Of a stretch of DNA of 64,000 nt, positions 12,131 to 25,800 are shown piece after piece. The notes below the pieces were generated by a model that saw only the letters and a list, made by a program, of their open reading frames with translations, did not search any database and was not told the DNA's origin. The stretch lies in contig NW_004624743.1 in NCBI RefSeq assembly GCF_000247695.1, positions 8,186,800-8,250,799 of the forward strand. The letters are read 5' to 3'. Positions within the stretch are counted from its first letter, which is position 1; the number at the start of each line of letters is the position of its first letter. The position numbers and the translations under genes were made by a program. The DNA is from Heterocephalus glaber (Eukaryota > Chordata > Mammalia > Rodentia > Bathyergidae).

Positions 12131-15100
12131 CTTAAAAACAGTTATGCCTCTCAATACTTGCAAATAACTATATTTAATGATACTTGCAAATTACTAGCAC
12201 AGCCTTTAAAATATATCCTGAAAGTTACCAAGATTATTAGAGAGATCTTGAGTCGTGACACTGGAAAGGGGAAAATGTTGAATTCCTAAATCATAGTTGA
12301 AAGTATCAATTATATTTATAGAAGATCAGTCCTGCTTCTAACCACCCAGCCAGCAAGAATTGAGCCAACTGGTCAACATATGTTGGTACAGATGGAAAAA
12401 GAATACAACTGTCTTTAAATTCTCTAAAGAATGCGGAGTGGAGAGCCTTCTGGTCACTGCATCCCAACCTATCATTATGCCTGCGATGAGAGCCTTTGAT
12501 GGGTTTCTTCGTCTATGAATAATACACATTTTGGGGACAACTTCACAAAAATAATTTATCTGTGCTCCAAAAAAGACCTATGACTAAGCAAACGAAAGGA
12601 ATCACCTCCTAACCACAAAGCACAGTGCTACTCCCCATGTTAAGAATAATCAAGGCAACTTGGAAAATTCCAGAAAGTATTTTTGAGATTAAAATGGCTC
12701 CAAAGTTCATCTCCTGGAGGTCCAGGAATACTTTATGCTTCAAAATCACTCTTCCTTTCATTTTTAAAAAATAAAGTGAGAGGAGATAGCTGATTATTTC
12801 TTTATAAGGTGTTATCAAGTAAAAGAGTTTACCTTTTGCTGAGATTTACAAGTATTTGACAAGGCAAAATGTATTTGCAAATATTCAAGTTCTGTGAATC
12901 CTGCTCAGAGGGGTGAGCTTTAATTTCCTAGTGAAATTCAAGACTGGTTTATACTTTGAGTGAAGAATAGAGGATTTGTAATTCAGGGTAGGCATTACTA
13001 AGTGTCCTCTCAAGAGTTTTGTCTTGAAATGATCTTCTATCCAAATTATTCCAAAATTAAATACTCTGGTTGTTCTCAGTGTTCATGTAACCCCTTCCCC
13101 AATGCAGGCAGTAGGTAGTTAGCCATGCTAAGCCTTCCCTCTTGCAACACACTACAATTCTCCTGCATCCCCACAGCTGGAATGGCTTTTTGGGGGGCGG
13201 GTGTGCTACAAAATCTCACGGGTTTCAGCCCAAATAGTCTTTATCAGTTCACTTGTAATTCTTGGTCTTTTCCACCAAGTACAAATATTCAGAATCACCA
13301 AAAAGTAAGCAATTCAAGTACCTATGGATTCGTTAAAAAGTGATCTGATGTGAAAATTATGGACAAATTAAAATGTTGGCAGAAAAAGTGAACCCCAGAA
13401 TTGTCCCGACTCATCCAAAATGTATGTGCTAGTTCACATGATCAAAAACATCACAAAATCAACTTATGCTAGCCATGCACACATTGTAACATTTGAAATA
13501 TAATGAATAAGAATTTGTTTTCCTTTGGGAATTTCAAAACATGTAATAACCACATGATTCAATTCTCAAAGATAATCTAGCAATTCATCTATATGCTAAG
13601 ACAGCAGTGCCAATGAGTTCCAACTGTAAATTATTTTCTTGCTAAAATGTGCAGTTTATCTTACAAAGGTCTTAATTTACATTGCTTTGAGTTGTTTATT
13701 GTGATACCTATCAGTTTCACAACCAGAAAATTTTCTGACACATCTTATGCCTTAAGTGAACTTCATAAATTTTCTTTGTATAGAAATCTAAAACTAGTAT
13801 TCCTGAATAAATATATATATTTTATTAATGTTTAATTTGTATAACCTATAACTCCTTAATACAGATTTTTAATCTATATTTTCAGCTCAGGAATTTTAAC
13901 TTTGATTTTTAAAAGTTTAATTTTTCTAAACTCTGAGCTTTTATCCAACTCTAGAGATATTTTAAAAACCTAAAGTTAGCACTTAAGCATTCCATAAAGT
14001 CTTCTTCTGGGAGATATTTAAATTCCATGAACTTTACATAAAATGTAAATGTGTCCAGTAACTATTTGCATGTGGATGTATATATGGTATGCATAAATAC
14101 TCAAAATTTCACTAATTTATCAAGCTCATTAATTTAACCATGAACATAAATTCTATTACTTCAAGTTTTAAAATTTATGTAAATCCAGAAATATAATTTT
14201 CTGTGAAAACAACATAAATCTGAAATTTTTATTATTAAATTGAAGGGAAGAGGGACAACTTAAGGAGCAAAAAATTAACTTCCGATATTATCTATTATGC
14301 TATTGAAATGTGAATACACACAAAAGGAAAATATCACAATGTTTTGTAAAAGTATAGTTTACTGGGTATCTCTATACAGGATATGAATGTATCAATGGAT
14401 TATTTTTGGTTTAATTTAATGGTATTGAAGACTTAAGAAAAACAGTACTGCCTAGGTTGAATTATAAATGTATACATGACCATAAGCTAAGTGTTCTGTC
14501 ACAAAAGTTTTAAAAACAAAGCCTTGATTAAAACAGGAAAGTAGTTTAATTTTAGTATGAAGAGAGATACATATTTAACTGTAGAGTAAATTCTGCAGCT
14601 AAAAAACTGATGATAATCTTTTATTTTAAACATTCCTATGAAAATCTACTCTTAACTTTAACTACAATATACTTCATCATTAAAGGCATACGTGGACTTT
14701 AAAGATTTTTATTTTTAATGGAAAGTAAATATTTGGTCAAAAATGTTTGGAAGAAAGCTTTTGGTCTATGAACATTATAAAAAGTTTCTTAGAAATCTCT
14801 TAAGGGCTGAGTACAATAAAACTAGGGCAATGCATATATTCTCAGTTACTCTTTAAAAAAACCTGTAAAAGTGACTATAGTGGCATGTTCTGACACATTC
14901 TTTTCATAAACCGAACCCTGTTAGTGACAGCAGAACAGATTGTGTGCATCTGCTGGGAACGAGCCAGATGACAGTGGGGAATGCACATGGGTACCTTGGC
15001 ACCGCCAATAAAAACGGAGAAAAAAAGACCTGGAAGAGAAAGTGCTCAACTGTAATTGAAACATTCTTTCCAACATGATGAACATCATCCAACCACCTCT

Positions 15101-15827
15101 TGTAGCCTGTCAGTTTTACATATAAGAATGCGTTTTAAAAGGCCCCTTTGTAAATTTGCGCCATTTCTGTCCTCTCTTGGCACTAAATATTGACTCCAGG
15201 TTTGGATCAAATCTTCCGATTATGGGAAAATGGAACAAGCATTAGGGTAGATGAAGGGGCCTCAGCGTTATACCGCAGTCTTGTACAAGAACTCTAAACT
15301 TCTCAAAAAGCCTTTCTGGTTCAAGTCAAATTTTCAATCTATGGGTTAAGTTTTTGAATTATGTGGGTATTATACTGCCAAGTCCCAAAGATGCCACAAT
15401 TGAAATATTCTGCAAATGTGACTATTGTAAATGGTGCCTGCACTCAATAGTACTATGATATTTTATTTTATGCTGATCAACCACAGTATTGTTTAAACAG
15501 TTGGCTCAATAGCAGTAAAGAGGTCCATACATAAAAGCAAATGCATTTCTATATATCAGGAAGTTCTCTCACATGCTCTGATTACAATGAAAATTTATTC
15601 TATACAGTATACAATGCAAATTTTAAACTAGAGACGAAGTTGTTTAATAGATTAGTAGTCTGACTGAAGCAGCTGCAGTCAAAAAAAAAAAATTCTGGTG
15701 ATTAACAGCCATTTTCCAGTAATCATAACCCTGGAAAGGGCTACTAAGTAGGGGAGGGGGTTGCAGATGGGAATAATTCTCTAAGCCCATGTGCCTTCAA
15801 GGGCTCCATCATCTTCATGCAGACTTA

Positions 15828-15846
15828 TTATTATTATTATTATTTT
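15828..15846. repeat. (TTA)n microsatellite
   Basis: Short run of TTA units. Confidence 0.9.
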
Positions 15847-17109
15847 TAAATTAAAGCTTTTAGAGGCGTCCTTGATTGCAGCGTGGGGAGCTGTCCATGC
15901 TGCTTACCACGGGGAAGTCCACTCTGCAAGCATTCCTCGCGCTGAGCACTTCTCATCTAGGCATTAAACAGGGCTGGAAAAGAAAGCTGAAATGCAGGGT
16001 GCGCACCAGAGGAGCAGGATTCAAAAACACGAGCTCAATTGCCGGCAGTTAGAGCTCCCCAGGTTGTATAAACTGGCCTGGCCTCGTTGACATTACCTGT
16101 CGTCCAAAACATACATTTATTATTATTATTTTTTTACAAATTAAGTGTATGTAACAGTTGGACAAAAAGGGATAAGCAGTTTCTAATACAAAGTATATTC
16201 CCATTTTCATTTGCACATTATCTGTGTCTGTGTTATCAAAAGCTGTAATCATCTGGTAAAGTTCTGTGTTTTCTATAAATTCTATTTCTTCTCACAGGAA
16301 CAAAAATACCCACATTAAGACATGTTTATTTGATCATTATCTCAAAGTAGCTGAACTATGATTATAATGAACAATCCCTCAAATATCTTAACTATTCAAA
16401 TAAAATGTACTTTATGAGTAAAACATCTTTTTCCACATTCTACAGGACACCTATTATAGCACTTCTGAAAGAAGATAAAGATGAATAAAATAAAATTCAC
16501 TCTACATATATCAATTCTATTTCCACATATAACCAAAACTGTGTAGTAAGAAAAACAAACAAGGAATACTAATGCATCCTTTAAAATTAGATAATATTAG
16601 TAAGAAAAAAATCTTTGAATTCTTAGTGACAATGTTTTCACAAATCACCTTAATAACTATGTGCAGCAAACACTTCTTCCAAATTGAACTTTTATTTTAT
16701 TAAAACTTTTATTTTTAAGTAATAATCTCTCTGGAATTCAGACCTTTCAATAAATGACTTAAAAACTCATGGATGAAATTATTTGGTTTCTTTGGTTCCA
16801 TATTTGGTTCTAAAAATAATATTTAATAACATCTGATCTGTGAAAGCTTTTGATTTTCTTGGAGAAAGAAATATGTTGTTCTTAGCAATAATTAGGGTTG
16901 TCCCAGCATATCATCTGAATTAGAGGTTTGTCCTGAAAGTGACCCAATTGTAATGGTCTGAAAGTATTATTTTTTTAAAAGTTCAAACTTAGAAAGGCCC
17001 TCAAGCATTTCTAAGCGATGATGATCATTAGCAAGAAGATGAAATAATTAAAATATAGTGTCATGCTATGATAATAACAATAAATGTTGAATGTTTATGT
17101 CTGCATCGT

Positions 17110-17280
17110 TTTTGTATGTATTTTACCTTCACTAAAGCTCTCTCGGAAGTGGGTGCTCTCACCATCCCCATTTTACAGATTCTGGGAGCTGAGACTGTTC
17201 CATGATTAAATTACCAGCCCCATACCACTAGCCGGTAAATGGGAAGCTGCCTCTTGAATACATTTTTCCTCGTCTCTCTT
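17110..17280 (-). repeat. MIR SINE, antisense
   Basis: 'CTCTCACCATCCCCATTTTACAGATTCTGGGAGCTGAGAC...AAATTACCAGCCCCATACCACTAGCCGGTAAATGG' matches the antisense MIR core (ccccattttacagatgaggaaactgag...cacacagctagtaagtgg). Confidence 0.75.
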
Positions 17281-20200
17281 CATTATTACTCTCTATGGCT
17301 TACCAGCACATTTACTTAACAGCACAAGTGTACAATCCAAGAACTGAAATCAAGTATGGCAATGGGGTCTTCAAAGTCTTTGTCGGGATGATTTCCTTCT
17401 ATCTTTTGCATTCATCATTATCTTTGCATGCTTTTGTGTCTTAAATCTTCTGCTCTCTCCCACCTATCCTCCCGGCCCCCACGCAGCCCCTGGAGTCTTG
17501 ACCCGAGACTTCACAGAGGATCGGGAGAGCCTTAATTTGGTCCACCTTGTCCAATAACTGTCCACCTCCTCAGAGCTACGCTCCCGTGTATTTCTGCTGT
17601 GGATTCACCATCCACTGACTCTGCAGCTGCTGGCAGTTCCTTACAAAGGCATTCTCTATCCCTAGACCTTGCTCTTTCAAGATTAAGAATCTGGAGCTCT
17701 TTCATGGCATGGCATTGGGCTGTGATGAACCACATCAATCTCAAGAATAAGGAGATAAGTTAACTCCTGAAACAACTCTACAGTCTCATACGTAGACTCA
17801 AAACAACTCAAAAGTATACTTGCTTTCACAGTACTAAATATATGTACTTTTGAAGCTAGGAGGGAATTCAGAGAGCAGAGAATCCAAAAACAATAAAAAA
17901 TGAAGAAAAAAGGGTGAAAAGAATTCTTGATGTATGTTACAGCCATAAAATAGGAGAAGGGGGAAAATAGTCACATGGCGCTTACTCTAACTCAAGCAAG
18001 ATCAAACAGTCCCAGGAAAGACACTGCCGAATCATTTCAACCAAAGGCCAAAAGGAAACAAATGGGTGCGGGGCATCTCCCACAGACCTTTGGAAATTTA
18101 TTGATGTCATTGTGGAAATTTACTTTTGATTGATGCAAGAAAAATTCAAATGTGGAGAAGAAAAACATAGTCACAATTATTCCCTTAACCTCTAACCCAC
18201 ACAAACTCTAAGTAGGCATCCAACAAATCTGACAAATGAACAAAGAGCTTTTTTTTTTTTTTTTTTTAAATAACCAGGTCTGTTAGACTTCATTTAGTTA
18301 GGAAAAACAATCCAGATAGAATTAGGTCCTTTTAGTACATTTTAACATATTAATATTAGCGGTTACAGAAGAAAGGTAAACAGGTTTACTTTCGAGACTA
18401 CATAAACCCTTCCTAAAAGATCACCTGATAACCTAGTAGGTCTCCTCAAATATGGATGAAAATCGAGCACATTAAAGAAATCACTATAATTTACTGGTTA
18501 ACACAATTTAGGATTTCTAAAAATTATTGATTAGAGGAAGCAAACTTCTAAGAGAATAATGTTTTAATCAGATGTTGTTTTACAGTACCTAAGTACATAA
18601 TTAGTTTATTTCCTATTGAAGAATCTTTGTCCAGGACACATATTCAACAGTTGAAACTTGACAATGGGTTTAACACTGTTTATCAAGGGATGCTAATCCA
18701 AATTATCCTACTGTTCTGGAGAATTATAAGAAAAAAAGACATCGTGTAACCATAATATCAAAGGATAATTCTAAGGGTTTAATCTGAATTTTAAAATAAA
18801 ATATCTGATTTTTAAAGAAATAAATGTCAAAGATTATTGACCCCCTATTTGTATTAGCATAAGCAAACAAACTTTTCTCTCTCCTTCTAATGAACTTTGA
18901 TAGGGTATCAGATCTGGAACACCTGCCCACAGCATCTATAAGAAGGATATGCCACTGTGATAAATTTTTATGAGGTGCCTTTTACATTTTTAAGATCTAC
19001 ATTGTACTAATTTCTTAATTAACATTTCTGGGAAACGTTTGCATCCATAGAAAAAGTTATTCTACTTTTAAGGAGAATTAAAAGTATCTTCCTTAGGTAT
19101 TTTAAAAAACAATAAAATCATATTTAACTGTTGGGTCTGACTTGGGGAAATTTGTAAGGCTATTAATAATTCATTCATCAGGTTAATGACTAAGCCAGCA
19201 TTTATACTATGCTCACACACTGTTAAATCAATAATTTAGTTTAAAAATAAAATTGGAACAAATATTTATCATGTAGTAACACTTTCTACTGAAGGCTCTT
19301 ATTTAATCCATTTCCAAAGGAGAAGTCTAGTTTTAGAATGGTATGCTGGCAATAATCTCACTGTACCTCACACAAGTGAGAATTCTGGTACCGATGGAGA
19401 GGAAGCATGGCGGTTAAAAAATATTTTTAAATTGGATTGTTAAAAATTCCATTGGTAACAGTTGAAAATATAAATTAAAGGATACTGATAATTAAAGGAT
19501 ACTTTTGAAATGTATTTCAAGAAGTGTAAGCTTTCAGATAGTAGCTTCAAATGCATGGAATGTTAAGGCAGATATTTAGAAACCAATTTATTTTGCATGG
19601 TATTAAACCCATTACTCTGTACCTTTCAAACAAAGAGCATGAACAAAATCTGAAAACTGAAGCCCGTATTTTCTTTCTTTGTACTCTGTATTTTGAACTA
19701 ACAATCATTAAAAGAGTGCATGTTTATCAATAAAAATGACTGCAGTACCATATCTTGTGGTAGAACACTGCTATTTCCTATGTTTAAAGAAACAATATTA
19801 GTTTGCGTCACAAAATGATCTAACCTATCTAGAATATATTGGCTAAGCTTCCTTAAAAAGAAAAAATGATATTTTTCTTTGCAATACAAAGCAACAAAAA
19901 ATTACAGAGGTCTCCTTGGGTCTGACGGAGGGGATGGGAGAAGGTCTCATTTTCTATCTCACACCTATTGTTTTATGCATCCTAAACTGCTATATGGGAA
20001 TAAGAAGGAAACATACTGAGTCCACTCTGCAATTAATGTCTTAGTGATTTAAGAGGGAAAATTTTCAAGTAAAAGAAGGGAAACAGTATGCTTTTCCTTT
20101 CCCAAAGCTCCTGCCCAGGAAGACAGCCCTCTGCTCCTTAGCCCACGCAGGGGAGAAAGGACATTACTTAAGGCTGAAATCACTCTGAGACAGAGAGGAG

Positions 20201-21373
20201 GGGAAGTTTATGATGTGGCACTGTGTGTGCACTGCATCTGGTCTGCAGCCAGGCAGTTTTCATTTTGTAGTTCTGCTGCCAGTGCCTGACCTGCATATTC
20301 AGGAATAAAAATACACCAGAGTTCTACCTCAGAAACTGTAGATGTTACAAAAAATTAAAAGAGTTTATTTTTCTTTCTTTATCCTGAGTGTAATCACAGT
20401 TTTTTTTTTTAAAGAAAGAGCTGAAACTATATTAACTGGAGAGTTTTTTCTTTTTTAAACTCCTCAAACTATCTTCCTACAAAGCCATTTAAGTTAAATG
20501 GTACATTTATGGACTCACCTACATGAAGGATGTAACTTAAAATATCTGCTTACACACATAAATTCTGCTCCAATATAAAAAGTGTGGCAAAATTTTTTAA
20601 AATATAGGGCCATCATATTCTTAAAATATGTATTCTTTGGTGTGTGTGTTCATTCATTAAAGAGATCTTTGGCTGCAATTAGGTAGTCAGTGCTATAAAG
20701 ACTTCCTTGTGTGACCATGATTTCTAAAAATAAAATGCTCCAGTGAATATTTCTGCTAAATAATCACATCTTCAAAATTACTTTAAACAAATCCCAATCC
20801 CTCATGTGACATGAAACAATAACATCAGCTTTCCATAATAAAACTTGGTTGTACACCTTACACAGAGTCAACAACTAATTAGAAGATAGAAAATAAAAGT
20901 CATCTTTACTCCATTAAGTAGTAGGGGGATTTCCTTATCTGTCCTAACTTATTTAGACTAATGAATTTATTTTCTAAATTTGCAAATAAATAAGCATATC
21001 AGTGCCTGTCTTTAGGGTTTGGGGAAGGGATGCATTCTCTTGCTGTCATTCTAATTTACTAAAAAAAAATAATGTGTGCAAAAAAAGGCAGGGATAGTTT
21101 GGAACCTGTTTATTTTTTTTTTAATACACTCTTTTCAAGGGTCCTATCTATCACTTTTAAAGTCCAATACACTAAAGATCCATAGTATCTGAGAACAGTT
21201 TATATAAGTTCTTCACGTGCATCTTATCTATGACAACAAGATAAAAGAGGAAAACCAGACCATGTTCAAGATGTTATTCAGAAAAAGCAGGTTCTCACCA
21301 AAGACTGCTTCAAAAATCACTTCCTCCAGTCTCTAAAAACAAGTTTAAGGTACTTTATTTAAATCCTCACTGA

Positions 21374-21518
21374 CATAGGGAGGGGTGGAGGGGTTGAAGG
21401 GAGGGCAGGGGAAGGGGGAAAAATAAGAACCAAGATGGATTATGTAAAGGTGCAAATTTCCAATGATGAATGTCATTATATTGTTTACCTTAAATGTACC
21501 AATATAATTAATAAAAAA
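21374..21518 (+). mobile_element. Young 5'-truncated L1 3' end with perfect target-site duplication
   Basis: A 145-bp insertion consists of a G-rich polypurine tract (21378-21420), a body shared with the antisense copies at 3362, 53992 and 57312, and an A-rich tail. It is flanked by a perfect 13-bp target-site duplication AAATCCTCACTGA (21361-21373 and 21519-21531). This shows that the repeat family is the 3' end of a retroposed element with a poly-A tail, most simply a lineage-specific L1. The 60-codon ORF across it is not a gene. Confidence 0.8.
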
Positions 21519-22768
21519 AAATCCTCACTGAAAGACTTGTACTGTCATTCTACACAAATCGCAACCACTTGCAAGATGAACAACATTGGTCCATTCATTT
21601 CAAAACTGCAGCATTAAGAATTAATAAAGTCTCTGTAATATCTACATTATTAAAGAGTAATGATTCCTGTAGAAATCTGCCTGTAATAGGTTTATTGTCT
21701 TTATTGCGTGTAATGTCACCAATTTCTTTTGTAATGCCCTGGGAAGATTCTTGTCATGTGTACTTTGACCTTTGTTTACTTTGCTTATTGTTTTAAAAAT
21801 AAACACAGAGATTTAACTTGGGCAGTAGAGTGACAACGTAGAGCAAATACACCGTAGGATGACAAGTAAATGTTACTCTTATTATCAAATGCAACTAAGC
21901 CATGGAATTATACAGTATCACATAGTTTCTATACCTAATAAGAAGATGACTTTTTCTTCTGCAGTGAAATATCAAATAAATGTTAGATAATATTACACTG
22001 AATTGTTTTTTTCTATAGTACTATTTTTTACAATGCTATTCTTTGAAATTGAACATTTTAGAATTATTTTTCTACCTCAGACAAAGACATTTATTGTAAG
22101 AGCATTAAAATCATCTATGTATTAAAAAAGAGGAGTAGGGTATGGATATTCCTAGCATCTTTTGTTCCTTTATGCTTCAACACTACATGTAAAATGATAG
22201 TTACTAATAAATTCTTGTTTTGAGGTAGACTAAAGTCATATAGTGCACTTTATAGTTATTTTATGCATGAAGATTAAAATATTCAAATTACAAAATTTTC
22301 ATAGATACTTCTCAGCATTGGTAACCTAAGTTACCAATAAGAGCTGCACTGAAAAAACCTGATGATCTCTTCCGCTCACTAACTACAGTAGATCATTGCA
22401 AATTATTTTCTTTCTCACGCTACTATTCTCTTACATACTGCATATTTGCTGCAAGTCTCTAAGGGAAGAAATGTGGCTCTTGTGGGAAAGGCCCACCCCT
22501 TTCTACATGTTTGCTTCCTTGAACGAAAGGAACACACCCCCTTACATTCTTTGAAATGTGTCCAACAAACACAGAATTGTAATAGCACTGTATTATTGAC
22601 TAAATTAGAAAATTGTAAGTGACAGTCAAATACAGTTAGTATGCTGTGTTGTTTTAATCAGCAGAACTCAATGACAAATTACAGGTAATAGTAATGGATG
22701 AAAGCATCCATATGTGGGTACTCAGGGCATTTCTTAGTGTTCGTGAAGGATAAGCATGTTTCCATGCA

Positions 22769-22772
<4 letters not shown>

Positions 22773-22809
<37 letters not shown>
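22773..22809. repeat. (GT)n microsatellite
   Basis: About 18 uninterrupted GT units. Confidence 0.97.
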
Positions 22810-22810
<1 letters not shown>

Positions 22811-25800
22811 CAGAATACTCGGCAAAGAGGCCCAGAAATGTTGCAGGTTTTTGAGTGCATCCTTTGAATTTAAGGCCCGTTAGTGGGATGATCCTCTCCA
22901 GGCTCTTTGGGCACTACAGTATCTGTCTTAAGTACAATCAGACGGCTGTTCCCGATCTCAGACATGCAACAGTACCACAGGTGTATGCCTATCTTCAGGA
23001 CAGAACACACTAAAGTTGGTGCTCGCTAACTTCTAACTCACTAAAGCAATGTGCCAGTCATAAAAAAACTGTGTTCTAATAAGCCTTCATCTCATTATGT
23101 AGAACTGAGTGCTCTCTGATCAAATTTTTCTTTTTGTTAGTTTTTGATAAAATTATGTATACTCCATGTTGTGAAAATGTGTGCATTTATCTTCAGTTTT
23201 ATTTTTTCTAAAGTCTTTTTCTTTATTCAACTTTTGGATAGAAATTTATAAGTGTAAAGAGAGTGTGGCAGAAAATTTATATCTCTGTTAAGAGAGTTCA
23301 GTAATTACCTGAAATGATTATTCTCTTTGCACTTCGTTCACTGGGCATTTCAGGATGAGCCCAGCTATATAATTCTCAGGCCTACAAAATGGAAGCTCTG
23401 CTATTTTGTCTGTATTTTTCACTTAGAATATGAGTAAGTACAAACAGGGAATATACAAATTGGGACCGAGGGTAATAAACTTATTACAACTTCTTAGCAA
23501 GGTATTGTGACGGCCAGAGAAAACCTGCATGGGTTACAAATCCATTGAAATGAAACATCTCATTCACTAAAATTTCTAATCTTATTATAACAATGCACCG
23601 AAAATTAAACACATAAATATTAATTTTATGTATCACAGAAGATGTAGGCAATGAAAATGCAATGTTTACATTTATGGGTGACTCATTAGAGTTTTATTGT
23701 GTGAAACACTAGGAGGCATCAGCTGGGTAAAAAAGGACTTCAATTTTGGAAGAAGCAAGAAATTGCTGAAGAGTTGGATGTGTAAGAAGTTGGGCTTTTT
23801 CAAAATATTACTAGGTAAATCAAAACTTTCCTCTCTGAAATGAACCTTCAAACCACTACATTTTGATGTAAAGAATGATCTTTATAAAGCATTCATGAAA
23901 TGTATCTCTACATACATACATATATAATTTGACCAGTAAACAGCTCTGATAATATACTTCAGACGTGTGGATTCACAACTTCATAATTACACATTTTGAT
24001 GAACAATATACTTGCTAACAAAGTAATACAATGGATATTGACTATTATGCATTTTCTGCTCAATTACTCAATACCAAGAGTGTGTTTTATTTCTCACAAA
24101 TTTTGCTTTGTATTCTCTGCAACGCCTCGGAAAATGCCTAATGCATTTAACCCCTATAGTAACTGCTTCATAAACAGACAACTTGAGGAGACTCACGGTT
24201 TAAGCAGTGAAGAAATACATAAAGGGAACATGCTTTCTCTCACTGCACTACTGAAAGCCTATCATTTGAACACTGAGTTTTCCACTGTTTGAATGGCCCT
24301 TCATAATGAAGCAACAGGGCCGCACTCTACTTATCTAGCAATCATTTGAAACTGGAGAGTCTTGCCATTCCTCAGAAATCGGCTTTTATCTTTGCCCTAT
24401 CAAAATCACACGTGAACTGCGTAATCTGCCTTTTGTGAGGTGCACAGACTGTTGTCTCTCCTGGTTTTGTGGATCGCCTCTGTAATCTGCTTTGATTTCC
24501 TAAAGGTGGCAGGTCTTACAGAGTGCCCGAGAGTTCACCAGCCTGCGGGATTAAGAGACAGTGCTGAGGACAGGAATCACCTATCCGTCCACACTGACGC
24601 AGTATCAGTCATTCATCAGCCTTTCGATGTGTCCAGACCATCATCAAATAGGTGTAAAATTTTATAAGTTTCAGATTTTAATGTGGGAGACATTTTCTCA
24701 GAGGATGTGCTTTTGGAAAAAGAGTAGAACTTTATTAATAATCTCTTTATAATCCACTCTGTGCCCCTTAATTGCATATGAAATTCCTCCATGTTGCTTC
24801 AAATCATGCTCCGAAAACCATGGTTCTCTGTTTAATAACTATTTCTTTGTTGTTATGTAGCACAAGTATTGCTGCACAGATATTTCCCCATTTTTGTCAC
24901 TTTCTGAGATTTCAAAGACTCAAAATATACTCCATGAAGAGTTGGGAAATAAAACCACAAAATGTACTACACTAAACAAAAGAAAGTTTTAAAAGATAAT
25001 GCTAATATATGCTAAGGAGTTATTTGATACAATTCTTTATAAAAGAAACTTAAAACACAATAAATCATTAATTAGAAAGCAATAGTTGTGGTTATTCAAT
25101 TGATTGATTCAGCAAAGTGAGGGCCAAGAAAAGTATTAATAAAAATCTGAAAAAATGGGACATAATACTTTGTTAGGGTTCAATTTTGAATCATTAGAAA
25201 GCATATTTGAATCATTTTTCTTATCGGAATGATCCACTTCCCTTAAATTTACCAGAAAAACAAAACTGTTGGCAAAAAGGAAAAAAAGGCAAGGTGCAAT
25301 CTCTCCTTGTGATTTAAGTTTCAAGTTATTTTGTGCTGATATGCTTCTATCCCAGATAGTTAATATTTGTGATAGCATATATCGAAAATGTGACTACCTT
25401 GAGAGATGGAAAATTTACTTTTCATTATGATGTCATCATTACCTAAATCAACAAACAATAAAATTAATATTTAAAAATGTTATACCTTGATATTATCTTT
25501 CAATATATTCCACAAACGCAGCAATTAGAATGTAAATAGCATAATTAATGAAGTAAAAACTGTCTTTAGTGTGAAGGCTAAGAAATACGCCAAACATTCC
25601 AAAGCTATGTGAATTTTATCAATAAAACTAGTAGATTTTTATAAACACTAGTAAGACTTAAAGATAACTGCCAATTATTGTCTCCTTAACTTTACTGGGG
25701 AACCAGATTTTTAAAAAAATCATTATATTTAAAGTGTTGGATGAAAACTTTTAGAATTTAATTAGTAGTCTAAAACATTTGTATTTTCGTACATGCAAAA

